37,082 nucleotides of DNA from Phenylobacterium sp. (GCF_030697925.1 NZ_JAUYOJ010000106.1:1-37082); one strand, 5' to 3'; counted from the first letter of the stretch, positions 8,047-16,836 are shown. Notes: a model not told the origin generated them from the sequence alone. Translations and numbers: made by a program.

Positions 8047-9432
8047 TCAGCCTCCCGCGCGCTCGGCCCGGGCGTTCCAAGCGGCCAGCCGCCCGAGGGT
8101 CCTCAGATAGGGTTTATAGGCCGTGGTCAGCAGCAGGAAACCGACAACCGAGGCCGCGAGGGGCACGACGACCAGCGAGACGCCGAGCTTCTGCTCGTCG
8201 CCCAGCACAAGGTCGGTGAACAGCGCAATCGAGGTAGGGCCAAGACCCAGGCCGACCAGATTGATGATCAGCAGGCTGGCCGAGGCGCCCAGGCCGCGCA
8301 TCTGATTGGGGACCATCTGCAGCAGCAGGGCCGGCGCCAAGCCGTTGATGAAGGTTTTGAAGAACACCGCGCCCGCGAGCAGCGCCAGGGCGAGCTTCGC
8401 GTCGGCGACCAGCGGGAAGAAGGTGAGGAAGGGCGCGGTGGCGATCACGACGCCGAGCGTCACGACCAACCGGGCGTTGCGGACCCCGCGGGCGGCGGTG
8501 AAATCGCCCAGCAGGCCGCCGCAAAGCACGCCCAGCGGTCCGAACACCAGGTAGATCAGCCCATAGGCATGACCGATCTCCACCGCGCTCCAGCCATGCT
8601 CGCGGATGAAGAAGGTCGGGATCCAGGCAGCCAGGCCGTACGACATCATGGCCAGGACGGCGAAGCCCAGGTTGAGGCTGGCGAAGGTCACCCAGTTGTC
8701 CTTCAGATAGGCCCAGACCTCGGGAATCGGTGTCTTGCCGCTGGCGTGGACGGGCCCGGTCCTCGCCGGCTCGCGCAGGGTCATCGCCCAGAGCGCCACC
8801 AGCAGCCCGGGCGCCCCGACGATAAGGAAGACCAGCTGCCAGCCATAGATCGTGCCGACCAGCGGCAGGATGATGGACTCCACCGCCACCTGGGCGATGA
8901 CCGTGGCGCCGATCACCAGGGCCAGCCCGCCGCCGACGAAGATGCCCATGCTGTAGACCGCCAGCGGCAATCCGACCTTATGCGGCGGGAAATAGTCTCC
9001 TATCATCGAGTGGGCGGCAGGCGTCAGGGTGGCCTCGCCGGCGCCAACCCCCATCCGCATCAGCAGCAGCAGGGCGTAGCTCTTCACCAGGCCGCAGCCG
9101 ACGGTCATCAGGCTCCAGAACGCGACGCCAGCGGCGATCACTGTCGTCCGCCGCGTAGTGTCCACCAGCCGGCCCAGGGGCAGTCCGGCGAGGGCGTTGA
9201 AGGAGGCGAAGGCCAGCCCCTGCAGCAGGCTGATCTGGGTGTCGCTGAGCGACAGGTCGCGTTTCATCGGCTCGACCAACAGGCTGAGGATCTGCCGGTC
9301 GAGGAACGAGAAGGTGTAGGCGACCACCAGGACGGCGACCACGTACCAGGCATAGGCGCCGCCGACGACCGGTGCGGCGGCCGCCGTGGCGGGCGCGTTG
9401 CGGAACCAGGGGCGGTTCGGTTGTTGCAGCAT
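8047..9432 (-). CDS. MFS transporter, spinster-like (12 predicted TM helices)
   Basis: A 461-residue inner-membrane carrier of the major facilitator superfamily, expected to move an organic anion by proton symport or antiport. TM1 ends with FLDRQILSLLVEPMKRDL, a signature of spinster-like carriers. The loop between TM2 and TM3 holds the MFS motif G-x-x-x-D-x-x-R-R (GRLVDTTRR). TM4 to TM5 carries RMGVGAGEATLTPAAHSMIGDYF. The ATG at 9432 has only a weak GGAA nearby. It lies 108 bp downstream of TonB receptor 1 on the same strand. Together they could take one compound across both membranes, though two GC hairpins in the gap may uncouple them. Confidence 0.9.
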   Translation of the reverse strand: MLQQPNRPWFRNAPATAAAAPVVGGAYAWYVVAVLVVAYTFSFLDRQILSLLVEPMKRDLSLSDTQISLLQGLAFASFNALAGLPLGRLVDTTRRTTVIAAGVAFWSLMTVGCGLVKSYALLLLMRMGVGAGEATLTPAAHSMIGDYFPPHKVGLPLAVYSMGIFVGGGLALVIGATVIAQVAVESIILPLVGTIYGWQLVFLIVGAPGLLVALWAMTLREPARTGPVHASGKTPIPEVWAYLKDNWVTFASLNLGFAVLAMMSYGLAAWIPTFFIREHGWSAVEIGHAYGLIYLVFGPLGVLCGGLLGDFTAARGVRNARLVVTLGVVIATAPFLTFFPLVADAKLALALLAGAVFFKTFINGLAPALLLQMVPNQMRGLGASASLLIINLVGLGLGPTSIALFTDLVLGDEQKLGVSLVVVPLAASVVGFLLLTTAYKPYLRTLGRLAAWNARAERAGG

Positions 9433-9463
9433 GTAGGGACTTTCCGCCTGGAGCCGAGGAAGC

Positions 9464-9531
9464 GGCGAGGGGCGGGCGCCGCCCCCCGCCCCTCGCCAAA
9501 GTGCGCGCGGCCCGGGGAGGCGGCCCGCGCG
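9464..9531. terminator. Two GC-rich hairpins between TonB receptor 1 and the MFS gene
   Basis: The first hairpin has perfect 13-bp arms at 9464-9476 and 9485-9497 with an 8-nt loop. The second pairs 9504-9512 with 9522-9531 with a one-base bulge. Both lie just after the receptor stop codon on the minus strand. Neither is followed by a T-run. They may terminate or slow transcription, so that the receptor is expressed more than the transporter. Confidence 0.5.
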
Positions 9532-9540
9532 GAAGGGTCG

Positions 9541-11838
9541 CTAGAACCGCACGTCGAGTTGCAGGCCCACCCGTCGGAACGAATCCGGGCTGCGCCAGCG
9601 ATAGTAGCCGCCAGGGTTCTGCGAGGGGACGGGAGAGGCGCTGATCTGCGAGGCCCAGCGCTCGTCCAGGATGTTCTTGCCCCAGATCGAGAAGCGCCAC
9701 GGCCCACCCTGCGGCTCGATGCCGATCTCGCCGCTCAGTAGGCCAAAGGCCTTCTGCCGGGTGCCGGGATCGCCATTTACCGAGTAGACGACGTCATCCT
9801 GCCAATTCCAGGCAGCCGCGGCGAAGCCGTCGAATCCCGCGACAAGGTCGGGCCGCCGATAGTCGGCCGTCGCCGAATAGGTCCATTTCGGCGCGCCGGC
9901 GAGCCCCAGGCCCTTGGCGTTGAAGAGCCGGGTGGCCGAGGTGGGCGCCAGCGGCGGGGGGGCGCAAGGGGGCTCGGGTTGGCGGAAGTAGCAGGTAACC
10001 CCCGCGAAATCCTTGTATTTGGCGTCCACATAGGCGCCGCCGAAGCCGAGGGTGAGTTCAGGGGTCGGCCGCGCCTGAAGCTGAACCTCGACCCCGCGCG
10101 TCTCCAGTCGGCCAGCGTTCTTGATCACGGTGGCGAAGTTTGCGGTGGATATGTCGGAGACCTGAGCCTGGAAGTCCTTATACTCGGCATGGAAGAGGTT
10201 GAGCCCGACCTGCAGCCGGCGGTCGAAGAACTTGCCCTTCATGCCCGCCTCGTAGGCGGTGGGGATTTCGGGGAGCACCGCCTGGTTGTCGGCGACAGTG
10301 TTCACCGTGACGCCGCTCATCCCCGGACCCTTGTAGCCGCGCGCGACGCTGGCATAGAGCATGACGTCCGGCGTTAGCTGGTACTGAGGTCCGAAGCGCC
10401 AGGAGACGTTGTCGTGCTCGATCGACTGCCGCAGGCCGCGGATCGTGGCCGAGACCGGCAGGCTTCCAGGGATGAAGGTGGCGTTGTCGTAGAGCAGGGT
10501 CACGTCGTCGTGGGTGAAGCGGAGCCCAGCGACCAGGTTGAACTGCTCGGTGAGGTGGAAATTGGCCTGGACGAAGGCCGCCACGCTCTGGGAATCGTTG
10601 ACGCTGTACTTGGCGCTGCTGCGCAGGGTCGCCGCCGCCGTCGGTTGGGTCATCGGCGGCGCCATGCTTTGCAGGTAGCCGGCCTGGTAGATGATCCCCT
10701 TCAGCCAGCTTTCGTAATAGTAGAGGCCTGCCACATAGTCGAAGCGCTCGCCGATCGGTGAGGCGATCCGCAGTTCCTGGGAAATATTGCGGTACGAGTT
10801 CGTGGACCCGTTGAAGCTGAGATAGTTGAACGCGTGCTGATCGCCATCGAAGACCCCGAGGCGATGGGATTCTTGATATCCAGTGATGGAGGCTAGGGCG
10901 TAGTCGCCCAGCTGGTATTCGATGGCGAGCGAGGCGCCATAGACCTTGGCGTTGCCAATCGGCTGGTAGTCGAGGGCGGCCTGGGTGTTGTCGGGGCTCG
11001 CCACCACGCCATGCAGCGCGTTGGAATAGGCCACGATGTAGCCCGGCGTAGTCTGGCTCCAGGCCGGCGAGCAGCAAAAGTGCCGCGAATAGGAGTAGTT
11101 CGCCGACAGCAGCGCCTTCAAGTCGTCGCTGGGGCGCCAGAGCAGCTTCAGGCGCGCTGAACGGATGTCGATCGGGTCGATTGGCCGTCCGTTACGCACA
11201 TTGACCACGCTCTCCTGCAGGTGGCGATAGCCGCCGACCAGCCGGACGGCGAGGGTGGAGGAGAGCGGGACATTGAGGACGGTCTGAAGCTGCTGATCTT
11301 CTCGCTCGCCGATGGAAGCGCGCACCCTGCCCGCGAATTCGTCCAGCTCCGGATTGCGGGTGGTGATCGAGACCACGCCGGCGGAGGCGTTCTTGCCGAA
11401 CAGCATTCCCTGCGGTCCGCGCAGGATCTCCACCCGTTCCACGTCGGCTAGGTCCTGCGCCGAAGACGGATCGCCCAGGACCACCCCGTCCACCACGGTC
11501 GAGACGCTCTGTTCGACGCCGGTCGAGAAGCTGCTGGTGCCGACGCCGCGGATAAGGAAGCTCGAGCTGTGCGGCCCGGTGCTCTGGCGGAAGTTCACGC
11601 TGGGATCGATGTTGCGTAGCTGTTGCAGCGTGTCGACCCGCTGTCGCTCCAGCGTTTCGCCGGTCACGGCTGTGATTGCCAGAGGCACCTTGGAGACGTC
11701 TTCCGCGCGCTTCTGCGCCGTCACCACCACCTCTTCGAGCTGATATCCCCCGGAGCCGCCGCTCTGGGCGTGCGCGCTCGCGGTCGCCGACAACAATGCC
11801 AGCAACGAAGCGCCGCCCAAGAAGATTCCCCTGTGCAT
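9541..11838 (-). CDS. TonB-dependent outer-membrane receptor 1
   Basis: A 765-residue receptor that would import a substrate across the outer membrane with TonB-ExbB-ExbD energy. I chose the ATG at 11838 because GGGAGG precedes it closely and a clean signal peptide follows (residues 1-25, ending SAHAQ). The TonB box is LEEVVVTAQKR, then comes the plug domain (about 50-165, with IRGVGTSSFSTG and VERVEILRGPQGMLFGKNASAGVVSI). The beta-barrel ends in Phe (LDVRF), as outer-membrane proteins do. No siderophore gene is nearby and the neighbours are catabolic, so an organic carbon compound is the likelier cargo. It is followed by an MFS carrier on the same strand. Confidence 0.93.
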   Translation of the reverse strand: MHRGIFLGGASLLALLSATASAHAQSGGSGGYQLEEVVVTAQKRAEDVSKVPLAITAVTGETLERQRVDTLQQLRNIDPSVNFRQSTGPHSSSFLIRGVGTSSFSTGVEQSVSTVVDGVVLGDPSSAQDLADVERVEILRGPQGMLFGKNASAGVVSITTRNPELDEFAGRVRASIGEREDQQLQTVLNVPLSSTLAVRLVGGYRHLQESVVNVRNGRPIDPIDIRSARLKLLWRPSDDLKALLSANYSYSRHFCCSPAWSQTTPGYIVAYSNALHGVVASPDNTQAALDYQPIGNAKVYGASLAIEYQLGDYALASITGYQESHRLGVFDGDQHAFNYLSFNGSTNSYRNISQELRIASPIGERFDYVAGLYYYESWLKGIIYQAGYLQSMAPPMTQPTAAATLRSSAKYSVNDSQSVAAFVQANFHLTEQFNLVAGLRFTHDDVTLLYDNATFIPGSLPVSATIRGLRQSIEHDNVSWRFGPQYQLTPDVMLYASVARGYKGPGMSGVTVNTVADNQAVLPEIPTAYEAGMKGKFFDRRLQVGLNLFHAEYKDFQAQVSDISTANFATVIKNAGRLETRGVEVQLQARPTPELTLGFGGAYVDAKYKDFAGVTCYFRQPEPPCAPPPLAPTSATRLFNAKGLGLAGAPKWTYSATADYRRPDLVAGFDGFAAAAWNWQDDVVYSVNGDPGTRQKAFGLLSGEIGIEPQGGPWRFSIWGKNILDERWASQISASPVPSQNPGGYYRWRSPDSFRRVGLQLDVRF

Positions 11839-12691
11839 CTTTCCCTCCCGATCATCCGAGCTCCGCGGCCCGGTTCGCGGTGACACTACCGAAATTTCGC
11901 CGGGTGTCGACAGCAAATGGAGAGATGGTCAATAACTGATCGCCCCGCGACTGAGTGAGCTCTGGGAGGCGGCTCGTGGACGCGGCGCTGCAGAGAAGTG
12001 GACGCGACAAACACTAGACACGGAAATCATGCTCGAAGCGACTCGGTGTCACGCGAGCCGAGAATTCAGTCCGGGCGTAGGCTAGCCTGCGAGTGCCGAG
12101 GGCGGGCGGCGTTACGAGCGAGCGGACCTAGACGTAACAATAGCGATAGTCAACTCGCGCGGTCGCCCCTAGGATGATTGGTGGAAAACTAGGCGGTCCA
12201 CGTTTCGACAAGCTCAGACGCCTTAGGCCCGGCCGAACGCCAAGACCGCGGACCAGTCGAGGTCGGGCGCGCTCGAGCGACACCCGCGGCCCCTATGACT
12301 CGACGCGAGTCGCGCGGCCCAGCCTGAGCGGCGAATTCGTCGAGGAATGTCGCCTCGGCTCCAGGCCAGTCCGAGTCGCTCGGACCTTCGACAAGCGGGA
12401 CCCGCGACCTTTCCGGAGAAGGCTTGGCGCTCACTTTCGACGCCTACCGCCACGGCGCCTGGCGACTATGTGGTGGGTCGCCCGGCTGCGCTCTGCGGAG
12501 ACGCAGACGGCGCACGCGATGGCATGCACCTCCGTCATGCCGTCGAGAGCCTCGGCGCCAGGCTAACGGACATACTGTCGAAACTTCTTCTACACAGTCG
12601 TGAATATCTGTCCTGAATATCGGCGCAGATTTCTTGTATTAATGCTCATCGAACCGAAGAAGTCGTAAATACGATAAGTAAGGGGCTGAAA
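11839..12691. other. Long gene-poor gap with palindromes and short repeats
   Basis: This 853-bp stretch holds no gene I can support. Near the receptor start is a palindrome, CGAAATTTCG (11890-11899), flanked by GACAC and GTGTC. Further on are AGGCTAGCCT (12079-12088) and two small hairpins, GACTCG/CGAGTC (12297-12311) and GTCCGAG/CTCGGAC (12369-12385). The 10-mer TTCGACAAGC occurs at 12204-12213 and 12387-12396. It resembles intergenic repeats I know from Caulobacterales and Sphingomonadales. TGAATATC is repeated twice near 12601-12622. A minus-strand frame at 12189-12434 has poor third-position GC and is probably not a gene. Confidence 0.5.
11882..11908. promoter_or_regulatory. Candidate operator upstream of TonB receptor 1
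   Basis: A perfect 10-bp palindrome CGAAATTTCG (11890-11899) is nested in GACAC (11882-11886) and GTGTC (11904-11908), about 50 nt before the receptor start. The inner and outer axes differ by half a base pair, so the dyad may be one site or two overlapping ones. It differs from the AT-rich palindrome of receptors 2 and 3. Confidence 0.3.
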
Positions 12692-13255
12692 TTGGAGTGT
12701 TTCCGCGTAGATTTGTGTTGGGGCATTGCAGCTTCGACCCTGATCTTAGCTCTTGCTAGCTCCGCCGCCCATGGGCAGGAGGCGCGCGTCGCCCCCGCGC
12801 CGGCTCGCGAAGTGTCCTCGACCCTGCAACCTGAAGAGCCAAAAGCCATGACAAACCCACTCACCCGAATGAATCCGCCGTCGCTGCCCGACGCTGGCGC
12901 CGCGGGCTATTCCCAGATCACGATCGTCGAACCAGGCAGGGTCGCGTACATTTCAGGTCAGGTGGCTTGGCGGCCGAACGGCGAGCCCGTCCCGACCACA
13001 CTCTCGGGACAGGCCGAAATCGTTGTCGGCAACGCGCGGGCGGCGCTGAAAGCGATCGGCGCGACGCCAAAAGACCTGATCATGGTGCGCGTCTTCATGA
13101 TCGACTTGACGCCGGAGCGCCTGGAAGAGCTGTGGCCGCATATGCATGCGCTCTTCGATGGTGTTCAGCCCAGCGTCACCGGCGTGGGCGTCGCCTCTCT
13201 CGCCGGGCCTGACCTGCAGCTCGAGGTCGAGATGACCGTCCGGTTGCCCTCTTAG
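12692..13255 (+). CDS. RidA/YjgF-family protein with a predicted signal peptide
   Basis: RidA proteins are small trimeric enzymes that hydrolyse reactive imines and enamines. Read from TTG at 12692 (AGGGG 7 nt upstream) the protein has 187 residues. It opens with a hydrophobic signal-like segment (about 9-28, ending AAHGQ), so it would be periplasmic. Read from the ATG at 12848 it would be an ordinary 135-residue cytoplasmic protein, but that codon has a weaker binding site. The fold signature is clear: VAYISGQVAWRPNGE (about 84-98), NARAALKAIGATPKDLIMVRVFMIDL (114-139) and LEVEMTV. The arginine that binds the substrate carboxylate in active RidA (P-x-R context) appears to be Val162 here, so imine deaminase activity is doubtful. 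It stands alone between a long gap and a LysR gene. Confidence 0.8.
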   Translation: MECFRVDLCWGIAASTLILALASSAAHGQEARVAPAPAREVSSTLQPEEPKAMTNPLTRMNPPSLPDAGAAGYSQITIVEPGRVAYISGQVAWRPNGEPVPTTLSGQAEIVVGNARAALKAIGATPKDLIMVRVFMIDLTPERLEELWPHMHALFDGVQPSVTGVGVASLAGPDLQLEVEMTVRLPS

Positions 13256-13304
13256 CTGGGTCGCGACAACAGCCCACCCTTGCCGGCCGCCTACATGATC
13301 GGTT

Positions 13305-13330
13305 GCGCGCCTGGCTGAAGCCGGGCGCGC
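13305..13330. terminator. Hairpin downstream of the RidA-like gene
   Basis: An 11-bp stem pairs 13305-13315 with 13320-13330, with one G-T pair and a TGAA tetraloop. It lies 50 nt after the RidA stop and 36 nt before the LysR start. It would separate the two transcripts, although it has no T-run. Confidence 0.45.
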
Positions 13331-13366
13331 GGGCCAGGCGCCGAAGGGGCTGGAGCTCGCTTGTCG

Positions 13367-14434
13367 ATGACTTCACCTCGGACGGTCAAAACGCGACCCG
13401 CTGAGAAGAACATCCTCGCCTCCCCGCCGCGGATATCGGAGTGTGTCGTCGAGCCCACCGCGCCAGGATCGTCAATCCCAGACCAGGGCCCTGGCGGATC
13501 CATCCATCGTGCGACGCCGGAATCGAGGAAGCACACCATTCTTCGCGCGAACCTGAACGATATCCTCGTCTTCATGGCCGTCGCCGACGCTGGAAGCATC
13601 GTTGTCGGCGGGCAGGCGATGGGGTTGACCAGATCGGCGGCGGGCAAGGCCGTGAAGCGTCTGGAAGACAGGCTTGGCGTACGCGTGCTGAATCGTACGA
13701 CCCGGACCCTGAGTCTCACCGACGAGGGGCGGGCGTTCTATGATCGCGGTCTGCAGATCCTCGCGGCCGTGGATGAGGCCGAGGCCAGCGTTGCCGGGCG
13801 CGCCGGCACGCCCCGGGGGCTGCTGCGCCTGACCGTTCCCGACGCCTTCGGGCGTCTCGTCGTCCTTCCTCTGCTGAAGCAATATTTGGCGGCCTGGCCG
13901 CAGATCCAGGTGGAGATGAGCTTTTCTGATCGCGTGTCCGACGTCGTGGAGGACGGATTCGACCTGGCGATACGGATTGGCGTCACGACATCGGACACGC
14001 GATTGGTCAGCCGTGTGGTGGCCAGGTACAGGGCGATGCTCTGCGCTTCACCCTCCTATCTCGCCGAGCGCGGCGAACCTCTCAATCTCAATGACCTCTC
14101 AGATCACGACTGCCTGATCTTCAGCAGTAGAGCTCAGAAGCAGAGCTGGCGCTTCCGAGATAAGGAAGGATCCTGGGTGAAGGCGCAGGGCCGAAGTCGC
14201 GTTCGGCTTGATAGCGGCGAGGCCCTTCGGGACGCCGCCGTCGCCGGACTGGGCATCGCCTTCCTTCCGGAGTTTCTGGTGGCTGACGATCTCGCCGCGG
14301 GCCGGCTCCGCCTGGTGCTGCCCCAACTTGAGGTCGAGGATGTGAAGATCTCGGCGATCTACCCCACCAAGCGATTCCTCGAACCCCGCGTCAGGCGCTT
14401 CATCGATCTGCTGGTCGAGGAGTTGGCGACCTGA
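13367..14434 (+). CDS. LysR-family transcriptional regulator
   Basis: A LysR-type regulator. The winged helix lies at about residues 61-120 (LNDILVFMAVADAGSIVVGG..., LTRSAAGKAVKRLEDRLGVRVLNRTTRTLSLTDEG). The periplasmic-binding-protein-like effector domain follows from about 145. From the ATG at 13367 the protein has 355 residues, about 55 more than usual. The extra N-terminal part is Pro/Ser-rich and resembles no domain. A TTG at 13361 has GGAG 5 nt upstream and is equally possible. A start close to the HTH would need a non-standard codon such as ATT. It converges on the HCCA-isomerase-like gene with 48 bp between stop codons. Its target may be that operon or the RidA gene; no operator was identified. 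Confidence 0.85.
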   Translation: MTSPRTVKTRPAEKNILASPPRISECVVEPTAPGSSIPDQGPGGSIHRATPESRKHTILRANLNDILVFMAVADAGSIVVGGQAMGLTRSAAGKAVKRLEDRLGVRVLNRTTRTLSLTDEGRAFYDRGLQILAAVDEAEASVAGRAGTPRGLLRLTVPDAFGRLVVLPLLKQYLAAWPQIQVEMSFSDRVSDVVEDGFDLAIRIGVTTSDTRLVSRVVARYRAMLCASPSYLAERGEPLNLNDLSDHDCLIFSSRAQKQSWRFRDKEGSWVKAQGRSRVRLDSGEALRDAAVAGLGIAFLPEFLVADDLAAGRLRLVLPQLEVEDVKISAIYPTKRFLEPRVRRFIDLLVEELAT

Positions 14435-14482
14435 CGGCGCGGCGTGACTCCCAGGCTTCGAGGCGGCGCCGGCGCGAGCAGG

Positions 14483-15154
14483 CTACCACCCGCCGCTCTC
14501 CAACCATCGCTCCACCATGGGGAGCCTGTCGGCGCCCCAGAACATCTCCCCGTCGATGACCGTGGTCGGCGAGCCGAACACGCCGGCGCCGATCGCCGAT
14601 GAGGTCGCCTCCCGCAGGGCCGCCTTCACCGCCTCGTCCCGCAAGGCGTCCGCAGCGTCACGTCGGGAGAGACCGAGACCGGTGACGACGTCAAGAACCG
14701 TAGCCGGCGTGGAGATGTCCCGGCCTTCCGACCACTGCGCGCGATAGAGGGCGAGGACCAGGGCCTCGACGCTCTCGGGCGATGTGGCGAGGGCCCACAA
14801 GACCGCGCGCGCGGCGTTGAGGGACGAGATGTCCAAGCGCGGGTCCGGAGCCAAGGTCAGGCCGTGGTGTCGAAGCGATCGCCCGATGTCGTGGAGCAGA
14901 TAGTCGCCCTTGAGCGGTGTCTTGATCGGGGGCGGCAGGCCCATGGCTTCCAGAACCGTCACCCGCAGCAGGAACGGGCGCCAGTTCACACGACGTCCAA
15001 ATCGATGCGCGATCGCGCCGATCCGCTCGGCGGCGATCCATCCGTAGGGCGAGGCGAAGTCGAAGTAGAAATCGATGCCCAGAGCGGCCGGGGGCGGTGC
15101 GGGGCGCTGCCCTGCCGTCGGGTCGGGCGACCTTGCGGGCACGTCAGCTCTCAT
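14483..15154 (-). CDS. 2-hydroxychromene-2-carboxylate isomerase family (DsbA-like) protein
   Basis: A 223-residue thioredoxin-fold protein of the HCCA isomerase / kappa-class GST group. HCCA isomerase uses glutathione to isomerise a ring-closed intermediate of naphthalene and PAH breakdown. The hallmark IDFYFDFASPYGWIAAERI carries Ser35 where DsbA has its first cysteine, and the C-terminal block GVFGSPTTVIDGEMFWGADRL is typical. The ATG at 15154 lies inside the end of the acyl-CoA synthetase gene (11-bp overlap), so translation is probably coupled. The first 25 residues are Pro/Ala-rich, not a signal peptide. No naphthalene-type dioxygenase or hydratase-aldolase is in the window, so the true substrate may differ. 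Confidence 0.87.
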   Translation of the reverse strand: MRADVPARSPDPTAGQRPAPPPAALGIDFYFDFASPYGWIAAERIGAIAHRFGRRVNWRPFLLRVTVLEAMGLPPPIKTPLKGDYLLHDIGRSLRHHGLTLAPDPRLDISSLNAARAVLWALATSPESVEALVLALYRAQWSEGRDISTPATVLDVVTGLGLSRRDAADALRDEAVKAALREATSSAIGAGVFGSPTTVIDGEMFWGADRLPMVERWLESGGW

Positions 15155-16775
15155 CGGTCTTGCCCGCGCCGGCGAGCAGCTGGTCGCGGAGCGCGAACTT
15201 CTGGACCTTGCCCGAGGCCGTCTGCGGAAAGTTCTCCAGGAAACGCCAGTGTCTGGGCACCTTGTAGCCCGCGAGCCGCTCGCGGCAGAACGCGACCAGA
15301 TCGAGGGGCTCTGGTCCATCGGGATCGGTCAGGCGGATGCAGGCCGCGACCGCTTCGCCCCACTCCGGGTCCGGCAGGCCCACAACCGCCACGTCGGCGA
15401 CGGCGGGGTGGGTGATGAGGACGTCCTCCACCTCCCGGGGGTAGATGTTCTCCCCGCCGCGAATGATCATGTCGCGCAGCCGACCGAGCACGCGGCAGTA
15501 TCCCCGCTCATCCATGCTGCCGATGTCGCCTGTATGTAGCCATCCGTCGGCGTCGATCGCGGCGTTGGCGGCCCCCTCGGCGTTGTAGTAGCCGGTCATC
15601 ACGCCGTAGCTCCGGCCACAGATTTCGCCCGATACGCCGATCGGCGCGATATCACCGGTCGCCGGGTCGACGATCTTGACCTCTGTGTGGGGCAAAGGCC
15701 GTCCGACGGTTTCGAACCAGGCGGGGTTCGGATCCCTGACGGCGGTATGGGTGAGATAGGGCGAGGCTTCGGTTTGTCCGAACCCGATGGCGACATCCAG
15801 GCCGAGCATCTTTTCGGCCTGTCGCACCAACTCGCCCGCGACGGGCGCCCCCCCAAGCGTGACCAGCCGCCAGGAGGAGAGGTCGCGTGGCGCTCGAGCC
15901 TGCTCCTCGAGCATCCGGATGAGCATGGTGGGCACGCAGAGCATGACCGTGCCGCGTTCCTGCTCGAACAGGTCCAGCATGTGCCCCGCGTCGAACCCGG
16001 GGGCCATGACGTGCGTTCCGCCGGTCTGCATCGCGCCAAGCGTCGCGAGCCCGCAGCCGGCGGTATGGAACATCGGCATGGCGTTGATCCAGACGTCACC
16101 CTCGTCCCGGCCGATCGACTCTGCGTATAGGCGACCATTGTTGCTCAGCCCCCGATGGGTGAGGCAGGCGCCCTTCGGGAAGCCCGTCGTGCCGGAGGTG
16201 TACTGGATCTGGGCGATATCTCCCGGTTTCACGCTTGGTAGCGGGCCGGCCTCTCCGGACGACAGAAAGTCGTCCCAGCTCGAAAGCGGGATCACCACCT
16301 CCAGATCGGGCAGGCTAGGGCGGGCCATGGCCAGGGCCTCGGCAAGATCACGACCGCGATAGCTGTCCTGCAGGATGACGCCGCGCGCCTGCGACTGGCG
16401 CAGGACGTGCGTCAGCTCATGAATCAGATAGGCCGGATTGACGGTCACCAGCACCAGGCCGGCGAGCGCCGCGCCAAACTCGATGAGGGCCCACTGCGGA
16501 CAGTTGCCCGACCAGAGCGCGACATGCTGCCCGGGCTCGAAATGCCGGAGTAGGGCGCGCGCGACCACCTGCGCCTCCGCCGCCAACTCCGAGAATGTCC
16601 AGCTGCGGCGCGTCGCCGGATCGACCTGTCCGTCGACCAGGGCGATGGCGTCCCCGAACTGCGCGGCCGCGATCAGCAGGGTGGCGCCCACGGAGTCCTC
16701 GATCAGGGCGGCCCGCCTGTCCGCCGGATAGTAGGAGGACGTGAGCAGTCTGGCTTTGGAATGCGCATCGCGCAT
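15144..16775 (-). CDS. AMP-dependent acyl-CoA synthetase
   Basis: A 543-residue ANL-superfamily ligase that activates a carboxylic acid to its CoA thioester through an acyl-adenylate. The phosphate loop is YTSGTTGFPKG (192-202), motif A5 is GFGQTEAS (331-338), and the A7-A8 region includes WLHTGDIG (Asp417), GRLRD and IIRGGENIYPREVE (438-450). The catalytic lysine is Lys523 in TASGKVQKF. It could act on medium-chain or aromatic acids; substrate residues cannot be judged by eye. The ATG at 16775 has GGAGG 6 nt upstream. It heads a two-gene minus-strand operon with the HCCA-isomerase-like gene and diverges from TonB receptor 2. Upstream are three CAAATA repeats at 18-bp spacing and a 35-bp palindrome. 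Confidence 0.92.
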   Translation of the reverse strand: MRDAHSKARLLTSSYYPADRRAALIEDSVGATLLIAAAQFGDAIALVDGQVDPATRRSWTFSELAAEAQVVARALLRHFEPGQHVALWSGNCPQWALIEFGAALAGLVLVTVNPAYLIHELTHVLRQSQARGVILQDSYRGRDLAEALAMARPSLPDLEVVIPLSSWDDFLSSGEAGPLPSVKPGDIAQIQYTSGTTGFPKGACLTHRGLSNNGRLYAESIGRDEGDVWINAMPMFHTAGCGLATLGAMQTGGTHVMAPGFDAGHMLDLFEQERGTVMLCVPTMLIRMLEEQARAPRDLSSWRLVTLGGAPVAGELVRQAEKMLGLDVAIGFGQTEASPYLTHTAVRDPNPAWFETVGRPLPHTEVKIVDPATGDIAPIGVSGEICGRSYGVMTGYYNAEGAANAAIDADGWLHTGDIGSMDERGYCRVLGRLRDMIIRGGENIYPREVEDVLITHPAVADVAVVGLPDPEWGEAVAACIRLTDPDGPEPLDLVAFCRERLAGYKVPRHWRFLENFPQTASGKVQKFALRDQLLAGAGKTDES

Positions 16776-16836
16776 GTCGGACCTCCGTTGGTTTTTCTCG
16801 GACTCGCGGCCAGGCCGGGCCGTCTCGAGAGTGGGT

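Noticed and set aside
8569..9741. Plus-strand open frame of 390 codons
   Set aside because: It is antisense to the MFS gene and the receptor 1 end. Its product is Gln/His/Arg-rich, typical of an antisense shadow.
12189..12434. Minus-strand frame of 81 codons in the long gap
   Set aside because: About a third of its codons end in A or T, far more than in neighbouring genes, and it contains the intergenic repeat copies.
12174..12566. Plus-strand frame of 130 codons in the long gap
   Set aside because: The product is an Arg/Pro-rich string without a ribosome binding site or recognisable domain.
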